Assembly: GCA_033961575.1 (NCBI GenBank)
Contig: CM066728.1
Coordinates: 29,884,352-29,948,351 of the forward strand
Length of the DNA stretch: 64,000 nucleotides
Direction of reading: 5' to 3'
DNA from: Aselliscus stoliczkanus
Lineage: Eukaryota > Chordata > Mammalia > Chiroptera > Hipposideridae
Shown: positions 47,166 through 60,700 of the stretch, piece after piece
How the letters are laid out: each line of letters begins with the position of its first letter
Numbering within the stretch: the first letter of the stretch is position 1
Program-made: the position numbers and the translations under genes
Notes under the pieces: generated by a model
Told to the model about the DNA's origin: nothing
Databases searched by the model: none
The model's input: the letters and a program-made list of their open reading frames with translations, nothing else

Positions 47166-49951
47166 ACTATAAAACTAAAGGGACAGATTCCTAAAAATGA
47201 AAACCAGTAGAAGAAATGATGCAAGAACAATCGCGTTGTTTGACATTAGTATTTAACCTGTTTTGGAACCACGGGAGGATGGCTTCTGACAAGTGTGAAT
47301 TCTACTTCGTCTCTGAGTTGTGGGAGTGCTGCTGCTGCTGCTGTAACTTTCCAGGGCGTGATTCTCAGAAATGTTGCTGGAGGCCTGGAATGTGAGCTGG
47401 GGGAAGTCATGTAAATAGCCTTATAAGTGTGTTTTAAGTCTATTAGCTTTTTGGAATCATCCAGGGGTAATACAAATTATACTCACTTCAGCACCTTTCA
47501 TTTGTCACTTCTACATCTCCCCTACTCACCCTATTATAATAACTTGTTACAATTCAACATTTATGAAATTATAGCAATGAAAAGTGAAAGTGGAAAGAGA
47601 GACAAGGAGAGAAGGCATATAAGGAGAGGGAAGGAGAGAAGAAGAGGCTGAAACGAGAGGTAGAATGGGGAGACAGCCTCTATGTCAATATGAGGCTGAA
47701 AAAGCAAACTAGAGGGTAAGTGAACACGAGAGATGGAGGGGGATGGAGTAGGGGGAGTGGAACCAAAGCCTTTGTTTCTGGCTTTGATATCAAGGCGTGG
47801 TCTCCTCTACCGAACACCTCTGTCTCTGGAACCCCAAAACACAATGATGTCCTAATCTCTGTTCCCAGGATGTTGCACGTGTGTCCTCCTCTCTTGGAAT
47901 TCTTGGTTGGCACTCCTTCCTTAATATTTCAGGCCTTGGCCTCTTCTATATCATGGCCTGTGTCTCCCCTGGGCACCATTTTCCCTGGCTGAACAGGCAA
48001 ACCTTTACTCTGTACAGACTCCAGCCCCTGTCCAGCTCTGGTTTTCAGCTTGTCTTCCCAGGGATGCTGATTTTCCTGATGCCATATATTCTCCATTTGC
48101 CTCAAATTGCAGTCTTTTGGCTTGTGTAGCTTGCTTGTACTTTGTTTTGGTATTGGCCTTTCGGAGGGCTTTTTTTGATGCCTTCCAGATCCCTTGGAGC
48201 AAAGGCCTCCTCAATCTTCTTTGACGCTTTGTAGCCACAAACCAGGCCTTTGGTTCTTCCCCTCCAGCTTGCTTCAGGTTGCCACCCATTTCTTCATTAC
48301 AACCCTGTCTACAGCTACAGTCAGCCTCATGAAGAATTGAAAACTAGCTGGCTCTATCGGTGAGAGCCTGATTTTTTCCTCTAGTTATGCCAGCCTGCCA
48401 CCCTGGGTGGAAACCATCCTGAGAGGTGGCGGTAACTGGGATGAGCAGATGGCAGTTCAGAAATCCTGTGCCTTCTGAATGTCTAGTGCCCATGAGGGCA
48501 GACTTAGCTATGTAAGAGATGGAAGGAGCTAGTAAAGAGCTAGGTATGTCTGTTCAGATGGCTAATACCAGTAATTCACTGGATTCCATTTGCAAGAATT
48601 TATTTTGGATAATTAAGAAGTTTAGACTTTGGCTATAGTATCTATGTGAACTAACTGCTTGAGAAGGGCATCACCACATAGTGTACTGGCACAGAAGCAC
48701 TTCCTCGTGGGTGCAACTGCTGAGATTATAGGTTGAACTTCAAGACCCAATTCCAGTGCCAGTCTTGGAAAAATGCACTTTCTCCATGCCTTTGCCAGTT
48801 GGACAACCTAATGCTTTCCATTCTGGCCAAGGCTTTCTTTTATCTTCACTCTTCAAGACCAAAGCTATACCTCTAGTATTTTTGGACTGGCTGGGAGGAG
48901 TTGTGCTGAGGTAAGATCCAGGGGCGTTTCCTGTGAACAGAGAGCTGGACATTTGTGCTTGAACATTGCCAAATAGTATGCAAAAATCTAGCCAGGCCAG
49001 CAAGGGCAGTTAGTGCTCCTTGTAACCTGCCCACATAGAGTCACCCAGGGGTTCTTTCTGCTTCTTTCTGACCCTCTCTATACATTTTGCTTTTGCATTC
49101 TCTAGCTATTCACCTCCTGACACTTCCTAACATACTGTTCTCTCATGAATACCTCTCTCTCATGGCAGTCTTTTTGATTTCTTAAGCACGGCTTGTTGTG
49201 AAACTTCAAGACTGGGGGCCTTTAGTTATAACTTTGCTTTGATCCTGGGCCAACACTTTTCTTTTGAAAGGATCTTCTTGTATAAATACATTAAAACTGC
49301 AGAAGGGATCCTTCCCACATAGACGTGGTGAAGACAGAAGAAACCAAGATTACCAAGGAATCCTGATTGGCTTCCTGCCCAAAAAAATTGCCGTGGAGGT
49401 TGAACCACAGTGGCTCAAGTACTCACCTTTATCTAGTTAGCAAAGAATGAACATGTCAAATGGATAAGTTATGTTGGGTAAATCTCATCAAATGCAAAAA
49501 ATGTAGAAACCAGGATGGGATCAAGGAATAGAAGTTCAGGATATAATGGCTCTGGCTTTTTGTGAGAGGAAAAATATTTGACTATGTTGACTGCAAAATT
49601 GAAACCTCTCATACTTGGAAAAGTTATCCAAGTAGGCAACTGATAAGAATATACCCAATATTTCACTCTCTTGAAAATAAAATTTGAGTTATAGTCATCC
49701 TCAGTCTTTGAGTTTTGAAATTATTTGTGGGAGCTCACATTCTGAAAAGGTATCAGTTGATATGTTCCTTCCTCCTGCTTCCCTCCATATTTGGTTTGCT
49801 AATATCTCTGCTTTCTGAGGCATCAGCTAGATGTATGTGAAAAGATAGAATTTTAAAAAGTGTAAGCATGTCTTCACTGACCAGAACTACTAATATGGTT
49901 GCTACATGCCGTATTGTGATGTTCTATGCATTACTGTTGTATGGTACATTA
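47166..49951. other. no gene recognised
   Basis: Includes a (CTG)6 run at about 47327-47342 and a purine-rich patch at about 47577-47670. The minus-strand frame 48005-48289 is Lys/Arg-rich without a known motif. Confidence 0.4.
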
Positions 49952-49963
49952 AAAGTAATTTTA

Positions 49964-50396
49964 TTTTATTTTATTTTTAAAGATTTTTGGGGGGGAATTA
50001 GGGGAGGGGAACAGACAAGTTGCTGTCTTTTTGTTCTTCAGTCTAGTTGCGGAGGACCTTGCTTCACTGGCCCATGTTGGTATCATCATTGCGATCTTTC
50101 TGGATGAGGCAGATCGGTTGCTGGCCTCTGGGTGATAACTCACTGAGGTTATTGGCAGCTCACGCTGGCTGCCAGCCACTCATGCTTGCTGCCGGCCACT
50201 CACTGTAGCCTATGGCAGCTCACTGCAGCAGGGGCTGCAACCTACACCATTGCCAGGGCTCGCACAGCCCAGCTCCAGGTGGAGTTGTTGTTAGCTGTAG
50301 AGGGCATTGTCACTGGCCCTCATATGTGGGATCCGAACTGGGGCTGCTGGCATCCCAAAACCAGCTCTTAACCAATGCGCCACTTGGCCAGCCCTG
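49964..50396 (-). mobile_element. tRNA-derived SINE, long form
   Basis: The TSD AAAGTAATTTTA is perfect at 49952-49963 and 50397-50408. On the minus strand it has the head (GGGCTGGCCAAGTGGCGC; B box GGTTCGGATCC), the GAGGGCCAGTGACAATGCCC block and the GC-rich body. The body is longer than in the copy at 5546-5944 and has extra repeats of the GTGAGTGGCC/GGCAGC words. The C-rich tail has one unit and lacks the second 23-bp unit present in the other two long copies. Confidence 0.94.
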
Positions 50397-50408
50397 AAAG
50401 TAATTTTA

Positions 50409-51564
50409 AAAAGAGTTAAAATAGGTTCAAAAACTGGAGACTTTTGTCTGATGTTGGATTTGTGTTAATAAATTATAAACTCATATTAGAAAATAGAAAA
50501 CAATACTGAGATGTATAAATGTTGGAAATACGAAGTTAAAACTCAACCCCACATTATGCTAAATTTAAAGTCCAGGTTATGTGGATGGTAAATAGGGCAA
50601 AGACATACAAAGGAACCCAGGCATGCCTATGAATGACTGTCATGTTGCTTCTTAAAATGCATGTGAACTGATGGTGAAAACATCTCACTATTTTTTTCAT
50701 AAGCTGTGTCCATAGTTTCCCATTATACTTTATAGGAATAATATTGGCTCCTAAAACACATTTCATTAAAACAAACAGCTTTTAGGTATGCTTATGTGTA
50801 TCTATCACATTAAATTCATGTTTATTATATTGATTTTGCCTCTCAAGAATATACACTATTTCAATGATCTACCTGTCACATTGTTGATTCACTTGTGTTA
50901 GTCAAATGTCAAGTATGACTCCACAATTGTAAATTTCTACGTAGTATTTTATAAACAAATATAAACGTACTTTGATCGGTCTCCAATAATAACAACTAAA
51001 GTCACATATTCACAGGCAATGATAAGCATGTCACAATCCCAAGTAGACACCATGTTTTTTTGATGCAGTCAATTTCAGATTTGTTTGAAACTGTAAAAAG
51101 CATGTGCGTCATGGAATAGATTCAATACAGAAATTCTTTTCTCATCGCAAAGAACCCTCTCCCCACCCTTGACCCCAACTAGGCTGGGCAATAAAATAAA
51201 ACAGTGCAACATAAAAAACCAAATAAACCATACCTTGTATATGTATATATACTTAAAAAAAAACCCTATACCTTGGACATGTATTATATTAATACACTTA
51301 GTAGAAAGAAACCAACGTTGATGTCAGTTCTGTTGCCTACATCAAACTGAATTGCTTATTAGCAATCACTCTTTTTTTTTTTTTATTTCAGGGAAATAAA
51401 TTTTAATTCAGAGAAATTAGGGAGTTACTTGATGTTGAGTCCACTGCAACCTTTTGATAGTGAAGTTATGGGCTAGAAATACCTGAGGCACTCATTTGGG
51501 TCTATACTACTTGTGGCAAGTCCCACAGACCAGAGCTGGTGTTGTGACTGGATTGGGCCTTGTG
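50409..51564. other. no gene recognised
   Basis: AT-rich, with a T run at about 51372-51384. No named repeat or exon. Confidence 0.45.
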
Positions 51565-52085
51565 GTTCTTAGCATGACTGCAAAACTCACTTCAGCTACA
51601 ACCATCAGGGAACTCTTAAAAAACAAGGGTTATTGCTCACCGGTTCTGGAGGGTACATGTCATACCACACAGTGAGGTCAAGTTGCCAGGTAGAGAGAGA
51701 GGGAGAGAGCTTGGACCTGGAGCTCTGCCTTTATTAGAGTTGAGGGTGGGGTGTCTAGGGTTTTGAGGGTTCACTCTTTATGGGCAAATTTAAAACATAA
51801 GAGTGGGAATTAGGGAGTGGGAAGGTTATCTAGCTTATCCAGGGCTTTCTAAAAGGGGAATGTCGGTGGAGGAGGCCAGGCTGTTTCTGGCTGGTTTGCT
51901 AGTAGCTGTGTCATACAGCTGACAGCATATTTATTTGAAATGGATGTCTTTCAAATTGATGCCTTGACAGTTAAAAGCTTAAGGTCAGGCACTTACACTG
52001 CTCCTAAAGACAGAGAAAGGCCTTGAAGGAGGAGAACCTTGCTCCCATGCCCTACCTAAATGGTTACTAAAATCCTCCAACACTC
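51565..52085 (-). mobile_element. probable solo LTR of an endogenous retrovirus
   Basis: On the minus strand the segment has LTR-like organisation. A U3-like part (about 51740-52085) leads to an AATAAA signal (plus-strand TTTATT, 51730-51735). A CT-rich R/U5-like part follows, ending near GAAGTGAGTTTTGCA. TG...CA ends are possible (about 51571 and 52080), but I cannot confirm a matching 4-6 bp TSD. No gag, pol or env sequence is attached. Family unknown. A different LTR class or a non-LTR repeat remains possible. Confidence 0.55.
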
Positions 52086-52859
52086 ACATTTTTAAGATTT
52101 TGGTATTTATTAGAGTATACTCTATTTGAAATTTCAAAGAAAATTTCAAATTATAATTCATTTTTGAAATTAGAATATGTTAATTTACAAGTCATATAAT
52201 AATAAATAAACATTTTTATGTTAGGTTGAACCTCAGATATAATCTTGGCATGAGTAAACCATGACTCAGATGGATGCTCAGAATGGATAATCTTATGTTA
52301 CTTTTTGACATGACCTTTAGTGGGAAAGAGAAGAGGTTTATCAAATATCTTGAGTGGAAGATTCAATTTAAAGATTAATACTTAGGGGGTCATTTTCCAT
52401 AAAATTCCCTGTACCTTTGCCTTTATTAGTCTGACTAAGAAGGTGTTCTAAATTCATCTGTTTTGTAAGGGAAGAGTCATCTGTTAGGGTAAGGAATATT
52501 TTTTCCACCCACTTCTGTGTCAGTTTTCATAATACCCGTGGCAAAGAACCTATTGGCAGGCAACCCTCAGTTCCATGATTGGGCTTTGTTTTTTAATCAG
52601 AGAACTTGTAATCCTTGACAGGTGGACTTTAGCGCCTGTTTGATGCACATACTTGAACTAAGGAAGCCCTGGTTTTACCCACCAGAGGGAAAGAAATACT
52701 CTCATCAGCATCCCACTGGGGACTGCTGTTCAAGAAGCTCCTATGGTATGGAACTGTGATTCTGCTTGGGGAGAAGAAAATGAATACAGTATGTACTTGA
52801 AAGCTGTGAGGGCATACTTGGCAGGACTCTTCCCTCCACCCAGTACTGGAAGTACCCAA
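52086..52859. other. no gene recognised
   Basis: No repeat or exon identified. Confidence 0.45.
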
Positions 52860-52873
52860 TGAAAACCTGTTTT

Positions 52874-53299
52874 TTGATTTTTCTTTAAAGATTTTATTGG
52901 GGAATTGGGGGAGGGGAACAGCGTTGGGAAACTGGGGGAAGGGAACAGACAAGTTGCTGTTCTTTTTTTGTTCTTCAGTCTAGTTGCGGAGGACATTGCT
53001 TCACTGGCCCATGTTGGTACCATCATTGCACTCTTCTCGAGTGAGGCGATTGGTCGCCGGCCTCTGGACGGCCGCTCACAGCAGCTCTTGGCAGCTTACA
53101 CCGGCTGCCAGCCTCTCACGCTGGCTGCCGACCACTCACTAGCCCATGGCAGCCCACGCTATGCCATCTCGGGGACTCACAGCAGCCCAACTCCAGGTGG
53201 AGTTGTAGAAGGCAGTGTCACTGGCCCTCATGTGGGATCTGAACTGGGGCTGCTGGTGTCCCAAGCCAACTCTTAACCAACACGCCACTCTGCTGGCCC
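52874..53299 (-). mobile_element. tRNA-derived SINE, long form
   Basis: The TSD TGAAAACCTGTTTT is at 52860-52873 and 53300-53313. The minus strand reads head (AGGGCCAGCAGAGTGGCG; B box AGTTCAGATCC), shortened GAGGGCCAGTGACACTGCC block, CG-rich body and C-rich tail. The tail has two tandem units (ACAGCGTTGGG junction on the plus strand), as in the copy at 5546-5944. The body keeps several CpGs (CGATTGGTCGCCGG, about 53047-53060), which suggests limited age. Confidence 0.94.
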
Positions 53300-53313
53300 T
53301 GAAAACCTGTTTT

Positions 53314-54154
53314 AATTGATTAAGATGCACACCCACACTATGGAAGATCTGATTTACAGTCACTGTAATCTGAAAGAGCCATGGACAAGATTGCTAGACT
53401 TTCACAGTAAACCAGTCCCATTTCTGGGTTGAAAAATATTTTATGTGCAGAAGAGTGGAGAACTCTGTGAATATATTAACATCCATTGGCTTGTATACTT
53501 TCAATGAGTCAGTTATATGGTATGTGAATTATATCTCAGTAAAGCTGTTAAAAAACTAATTACAAAGATAATTACCAAGCAAAGAAATCGAACATTTATT
53601 CTATTTGTTTTCATACTTGTTGCCTATTTATGTCAACCAATACTGGTTTTGCATTTACTATAGTTGTAGAAAACTTTATTTCAAAGAAATTGTGTTTAGT
53701 AAAACCAGTGAGCAATATGAAGGCAAATATTATAGTGGAATGCAGGCATTATATGAAATTTGGGAAATCTAGAGTATCCATGATACATTATTGGAGTTCA
53801 TTTACTTTAGAACACAGCAATTTCATCTGCTTATTCTTTCATTAATTTGTTTATTTTTTATCGAGTGCCTACCATGTATCAGGCACATGTTAACTGTCTT
53901 TCCCAAGCTTCCTGACTAGTAGAGATGGTAGGCAATACTAAGCACCCTAATCAGGCCATAAATCTTGAGATGCTGGGTCCCCTTTTCTGGGGGAGAATGT
54001 TGTAAAGTTTTAGGATTATATGAGACACATAAGAAAGGGAATAAAATCATCAGGGAGATTAACACAGATGGATAACACTTGAAAGTATAGTCAATGTATT
54101 CTGAAGTTTTCCTTCCTCCACCTTTCCTTCCTTTAAAAGATAAACTGAGGCATA
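53314..54154. other. no gene recognised
   Basis: A probable L2/MIR-class fragment lies at about 53850-53900 (GAGTGCCTACCATGTATCAG, then GCACATG). Otherwise nothing is identified. Confidence 0.4.
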
Positions 54155-54450
54155 TTAAAAATTTTAAGACTTTATTTGAGTAAAAATTGATTGGAAGTGG
54201 GCAGTGCCAAACCAGAAGAGATTAGGAGCACTCTGCTGACAGGTGCCAGGGGAAAGACTTACATAGAGAAAGAGGAAATTATTTGATTGGTTATAGCTTA
54301 AAGCCTAGTTGGTTGTTTGTGATTGGTTGTCTTCAAGGTTTTGATTTTGTAACCTTGAGGCATTTACAGGCTTAGATTTTGGTTTCCTTAAGTAGGCCAC
54401 CATGGTATTGGAACCAAATTAGTCTGTTGATTTTCTTGTGTAATTAAATA
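54155..54450. mobile_element. probable LTR-type interspersed repeat, family unknown
   Basis: TTTATTTGAGTAAAAATTGA, GGAAGTGGGCAGTGCC, GCACTCTGCTGACAGGTGCC, GATTGGTTATAGC and TTAGATTTTGGTTTCCTTAA follow an order I know from a repeat common in laurasiatherian mammals. TTTATT near the left end would be a minus-strand polyadenylation signal. Confidence 0.45.
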
Positions 54451-55379
54451 CTTCTCTCCCATCTTTCCTCCCTCCCTGCTTCCTTTTTTCTTCCTTCCTT
54501 TCCGGTAGGAAAAAAATTTAATTCTTAATAAGATTATTTTGGGTTCCTTATCACTTTAAATAAATCCCACAAATAGAGCCCTAATTCAAAAAGCTATACA
54601 AACAAACAAAAAACTAAGTACAACAACCATAAAATCTACTTTTAACCATAGTTGGTGAAACCTAAGGATTCTTTGTAATGTTTCTGGATTCCAGTTTAAG
54701 TTTAGCTGTTGAGCCTGGAGAGACCAAATACTTTTATTCAGAGATGTGAAGCATTGCAGTTCAGAAATCCCTTCCTTCAATACCAAAAAATGATGTTTTT
54801 CTAGGCTTAGGGGGTTTCTGTTTCTAGTTTTGCAGAAGTATCTCTGTATTCCGGGTGTAATCAATTATTTTCGTTGATATTCCCAATACAGCAAATAGTA
54901 TCTTCTTGTGCATTTCCAAAAGAATTGAAGTTAAAACAAAGGTGAAGTAAGAAATAGTAGGTTTTTTGTTTGATTTTTTTCTACTAAAACGACAGCTGCA
55001 TTTTAAAATTCAAATAAAAAAAAAGTAAACAGTTTGGTGAGGAAATTGACATATCGTAGTGCAAATATCCAAAACTTCATCTAGTCAGAGCTCAGAGCTG
55101 TTTGTTTTATATAATCAAACAACAAATATTTGCATATTTGATAGGTATTGGGAAATGAACAAACTGTCACTTGATAGAAGCCCTTTCTATGAAGCGGTGG
55201 ACAAAAACTTGATTAGAATAGATAGAAGAGAGATATAGAAAGCTTTTTTGTGAAGGAAGGAGAGAAATGGGCAGAAATTAGAGAGAAATATGGGTCAAGA
55301 GATTATTTGTTAATATGGGAAATAATATAGCAAATTTAGGTGCTGTGAGCATAATACAGGAAATAGCAATGAAATACAT

Positions 55380-55418
<39 letters not shown>

Positions 55419-57564
55419 TTTTAAGGCAGAATGGGGATTAAAATTTTTGAGTAGAAGAGGGGAATAGAATCCATCCATGTACAGATAGAGTGATTGGCCT
55501 TAGACATGGTCAAGGCATTTTAGATAGGCTCAAGGCCACTGTGCTTACTGTAATAGGAGGAAAACCAGGTGCGTACAGGTACAGACCTGTTAATGGATTT
55601 GGAGGAGCAAGATTGGTGATTCTTATCTGAGTGCATTTATTTTATTGTCTCTGAAGCATGCGAAGTATGTTGGAGAAGAGAGGACAGGTGTGAAATGGTT
55701 AACTCATAGTAGGAAGGCAGATTTCCTTGGTAAGTGTGGCAGGATTGCTGTTTAATACTGAGGGCTCATTGGAAAGTTGTGGACATATATTTAAAGAGAG
55801 ATGTCATGGGTGATTGTCTCCTAAAATATTTAGCTGTGTGGAAATAGTCACATGGCATATAGACTTGGGATTTTCTAAGGTTAGTTTTGCCAGAAGAGGA
55901 AGCAAAGGAGCTAATAGTATTTTTACAGAAGTTATTAAAGTTCTAGACCCTGGGATCTAAGCTGAGTAGAAGGGAAGTGGGAACAAGGAGGGGTGATGAA
56001 CACCGAGAGAAGTGGTAATGTCAGTGGAATGGCAGTCTCTGCAGAGAGACATAATGATTAGAACAAGGGCACATAAGTAAGTCCCCTGGAAGGAGAGGAG
56101 GTAATAGAGAGAGTAAGTGCTTTAAATCAAGATTTTGGAGGCGATGCGATGGGAAGGTCTGGAGCAAGTGTATAAGACATGGAAGAGCTTTTAGAAAGTG
56201 AGGAAGTTCAGTGACTGAGAGACCAGGATAGAGGAAACCCGGCATATATAAGATCCTGAGTTTCCCAAGAATATAGAAAGAGCATGTGAGAGAGAAACAC
56301 ATCAATGCAGTGGTAGGTATGGATCACAGATCTTCAGATCAGGGTTTAAGGGGTTCAAGGGCCATGTGTGTGTGTGTGTGTGGGGGGGGTTTGTAACAGC
56401 CACCACTTGCAAAAGCCTCGGGGGAAGCAAACTCTTTGAGGCAGAGTCAAGTTGCGGTCCAAGCAAGAAGCTGAGGCCAAAGGAAGTTCGTGGGTCACTG
56501 ACTGTGAATTTCATAGTATACAATTGAGTGTTTAGGGAAACATAGAAAATGAAGGCATGTTAGAGAATATAGACATACAGTATAGGGATAAGAAGAGAAG
56601 TGAGGGTGGAAAAGCTAGAAGTTGATTTAAATAGAAAGTACTGGACAGTAATCACCCTGCAGGTCAGGTGGTGTGGTGGCTTCAGAGAGGTCGGGACCTT
56701 CTCTGTGGGACACATTTCCTAGGCAGCCCCTCTGGCTATAGTGGCCCTGAAGAGACTGTAGTAAGTGATGTGAGGACATCTGTGCACACTGTTCATGCCT
56801 TTCAAAGCCATTCTGTCTAAGGGAGATAATGTAGGTCTTAGTCAGGAAATGGGGGAAGGGAAACACCACTGGACTTTTTCCTGCTCCTGTATATATGTTA
56901 ATACTAGATATACATACACTAATATATACCTCTACACTAATATATACCTCTAACGTTCCATCGGTCAGAAGAATGGCACCTTCTGTGCAGCAAAAGTGTA
57001 GGAGTCATTGTGTTCAGCCCCTAGTGACATGGTTCACAAGGAGTTCTGTCTTTTTTAGCATCCTGCTCCCTAGTTTTTCTTTTTATAGGTCCTTTGAAAA
57101 TAGACTTTGCCCCATAGAAGAGTCTCTCTGTACTGTGGTTTGCTGTCAGTCGCTGCAGTTGGTGGTGGCTAACCTCACTGCTCCCTGTGTCACTGCTGAC
57201 CTTCTCTGGGTATGTCAACCCATGAAGGTCTCTCTGACAAGCCAACAAGCCTCTCTGTTTCTGAGCTCATGGAACCACAGGGTTCCAAGTGACCCCATAC
57301 ATTTATAGACTGTAGCAGGAGCCATGGATTCTGCTAATTTCAGACCTACTGCTCAGTCTGGCCCGCACTGCTGGCCTTCTCTCTGGCGATGTTCTATGAG
57401 GAGCCCATCATCACTCTCTTTATCTGGTCCGAAACCCAGTTGGGAACTGTGTTCTTACTCTCTTCCATGAGCTTAGAGACTCAGTGATAACTAATGCATG
57501 CGAGGCCCCTCAATAAACAATAATCTGTTAAGAAACTCCTGAAGAGCCAGTGACAGTTAGGGGA
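54451..57564. other. no gene recognised; several simple repeats
   Basis: (TTTA)n of about 11 units at 55378-55422. (GT)n followed by a G run at 56364-56389. A perfect 18-bp tandem duplication (ACACTAATATATACCTCT) at 56916-56933 and 56934-56951. No exon is recognised; the frame 56895-57308 starts across the duplication and has no domain. Confidence 0.5.
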
Positions 57565-57760
57565 CTTGTTGGTCTAAAACGGTAGTTGTCAGATGTTGAC
57601 CTATACTGGATTTATCTGGAAGGCTGTTAAATCAGATTGCTTAACCCATCCCCAAGGCTTTTTATTTTGTTGGCCTGAAATGGGGCCAGGGAATTTGGTA
57701 AGTTCTCAAGGGATGGAATGCGGCTGGTCATGGAGCCATAACTTGGAGAACCATTGTAAT
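57565..57760. mobile_element. MER5A-like DNA transposon
   Basis: ACGGTAGTTGTCAGATGTTG, then GGCTGTTAAATCAGATTGCT, ATGGGGCCAGGGAATTTG and TAACTTGGAGAACCATTGT match MER5A in order, including the inverted CAGTGGTT-type ends in diverged form. Confidence 0.7.
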
Positions 57761-60700
57761 GGAACACACTGAGGACTTCCTTGGAATCACGTTGTCTAAA
57801 GCCAAATGTCAGCCCAAGAGAGTTCCAGCTATGACTCAGTCAAAATATTCTTGTATTATAAAAGTTAAATAACAATCAAATTTATATTCTTAATTGTAAT
57901 TTTCTTGATAATAGTCAGTTTTTGTTTTTCCATCTGTGTATCCACTACAGTAGAACTGAGAATTGAAAGAGCAAGGTAAAATCCAAGATGAAAAGATACG
58001 GCTCTTGTCCTGGCATTTCTGGAAATGACTACATCCAGGTAAACAGGGAATGGTTTCAGAGTCTAAGAGTTGTGGGAGGGCCAGGCTTTCTCAAAAAGAG
58101 TTAACATTCATCCAGCCATCAGTAAATCCCACTTTCGGGTGTATTGATTGGTGCTATTTCTTTCCTTTTCACAGATAGATGAGATCAATTATGTTGAAAT
58201 GAGGGTTTTTACCCACTGGATAATTTGAGTGAGAACAAATAAAAGCACTTCTTACTACTCTAGTAGATTGAAGCAGAAAAAAAGTTATTTATTTATTATT
58301 TATTTATAACAAAAGATGACAATTCTAGAAGGGAGAAGGGAGCTAAGAAAATAACACGCCTGTAACCACATCCCATAATCACACATCCCAGAGAGAGAGG
58401 TGTCTTGTGACAGGAGAGTTAATCAGCCATATCGAGCAGGTGGCATTCCTGCCATTCCCTCCTGGAAGAAAGGAAAAACCAACATATCACCTTTATAAAT
58501 TCTTAGGCTTCTCATACCTTAAAGATTGCATAATTAATTATTTAGATGGCTCGATTTAAAGCCGAGTTCATCTGGGTATAACACCTTTATTATTTGAGAA
58601 TATGCAACCTATCTTTGATTCCTTTGCTCATTACTGGCCATCAACCTAGTAGATGTAAAGTCGCATAAAATTGAGTAAAAACTTCACAATTACTGTCATT
58701 ATGTTAGCATTCATACATTATTCAGCAAGAATCATATGAAATGGAGCAGGCAGAGAGGGACTCTGACGTGAGCTGTAGACAGAGGCTTCGTGAGGCTGCT
58801 CAGGACTCGAGGACATAAGGGAGAGCAGGGAACAGAAGGGAGAGAGATATGTAGGAGGGCAAGGTTCAGGGCTTTGAAATATACAGCTTTGAACTTGGTT
58901 TTAGTAAACTCTACAATACACAGTATTTTTCTCACTGTGGAAGTAAAAATTGCTCGCTTATGTTTGGGGGAATGAATAGCAACATAGAATTGAACAGTGA
59001 GTTACTGACTCTTAAGGGAGAGTCCAAACACTTGATGGAATTTGTTTTTGCAATGTTTTGTTCTTTCCCAAGGACTAAATGAAGGGTTGCTCTCTCTATT
59101 CCATTCCCAACGTCAGCGTTGCTAGCGCAAATGAAGAATATGGCACATTGACTTCCGCTGATCTTCTCTTTCTCTTTAGGTCCTCCTGCCCTCCTCTCCT
59201 GATTTCCAAGGGCACTTGTTTAGTGGTTCTGAGTTTCTTTTATCAGAATGCTAAATTCAAAAGACAGAATCAATGTCACTGCACCAGAGTTCACCAACAT
59301 GATCCAGTTATTTTCATTGCTGAAAAAGTTTCCCTGAGAACTTAGCACAGTTTGAGTGTCTGTAAGTGATTGCCTGGTGTATCTGATACCCTTGTAGAGC
59401 TTTTCATCTTAGCTAATACCTTTCTGCAATTACTTTATAGTCCATTTACTTGCGGAAAGGCTAAAATGCCCTGAGTCTATGACTAGGTGTTGAGAGTGAA
59501 TGTGAATATTGAAACAGAAAGCTAAAAATGTGAGTTTATTATTCTTGATGTTACTCTTCTCTATTATATAATTCCTTGGGCTATATATTTAGGAACAAGA
59601 AGCAAAGTGTCTTATAGGGACCCGTGGTTACCATATCCACTCCTCAGCTGTCTTGGAAAGCATAGACAGTAATTCTCCAATGGCATTTGTGCTACAAATT
59701 TTCACCCCGTATGCTTTTAGGTGACTATGTTTGGGTGTCCATTTATAACTCTGTGAAGAACTGTTTTAGCTGGTTGATAGAGATGGGATGTTTCCATCCA
59801 AGATATGCTATTCATAAGAAAACTAATCACTCTTTATCAAACTTTATGTAAATAAAGCCAAATTAGATTTATTAAGGTGATGAAAGAGAATAGGGACTCT
59901 AATGGGTAGCAATGCTGTGCATTATCTAAATGCACAGCAGATGTAATGATGCATTAGAAATGCCGAGAAAAATTTAATCAGTGTAGAAAAAATATAATAA
60001 AATGGTTGTTTAAACACTGTAAAGCTAATGTTAGAGTAATTACTTCCCATTGAGTAAGGCGTGGAACACATTACCCAGGCTTTGTTTGATTAGTCATCCT
60101 GCCTGCAACATCTGGCCCTTTGATCCATTTAGATTTTAATGTAATTTCTAAATTTCTGAATTTAAGTTTTAGGATGAATGAATACCTAAATAAAATGACT
60201 TCTGTAGGAGACAAAGTTTTTATTAGTTCATGACAGATTAAAACCATGCCTCCTGCTCACTTCAGTCCTCCTTTCCTCTACCCCCAAGCGTTCTCTCTTA
60301 CCACTGTATCAGGAAATAGAACCCTGAAATCGGTGGACATCCTTGATTTTAATATCAGGTAGCAAATACTGAAAATGAGAGCGTTTTTTTTTAAACCATT
60401 CTGTAAATTATTTTTAAAGTCTGATTTTTTATAATGAAAATATGTCCAAAGGTACTCATTGTGAAAAAGATTTGACTTTTCTAAGAATAGACTCATGAGA
60501 AACAGTCTCTCTTAGTAGAATAAAATTATTTAAAACTGAAGGGTCTTGAGAGTAGAAGTTAATTAGTTATTTTTAATACAGGGCTTAGTAAAAAGTGGTC
60601 TCACCATGCTGATAAGCTTCAGAAGAGGTCCTGCTTGATGATATGTTTGTCAAGTAGAACAAAAGTAAATTTTGATTCTTTCAGGGGAAAAATTAATTAG

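Noticed and set aside
47327..47342. CTG trinucleotide expansion
   Set aside because: Only about five to six units, well within ordinary variation.
48005..48289. Lys/Arg-rich 94-codon minus-strand frame as a gene
   Set aside because: No recognisable domain, no splice or poly(A) context and an overlapping frame on the other strand; no better than chance.
53030..53110. CpG island or promoter
   Set aside because: The CpG cluster is inside the body of a long SINE and is too short.
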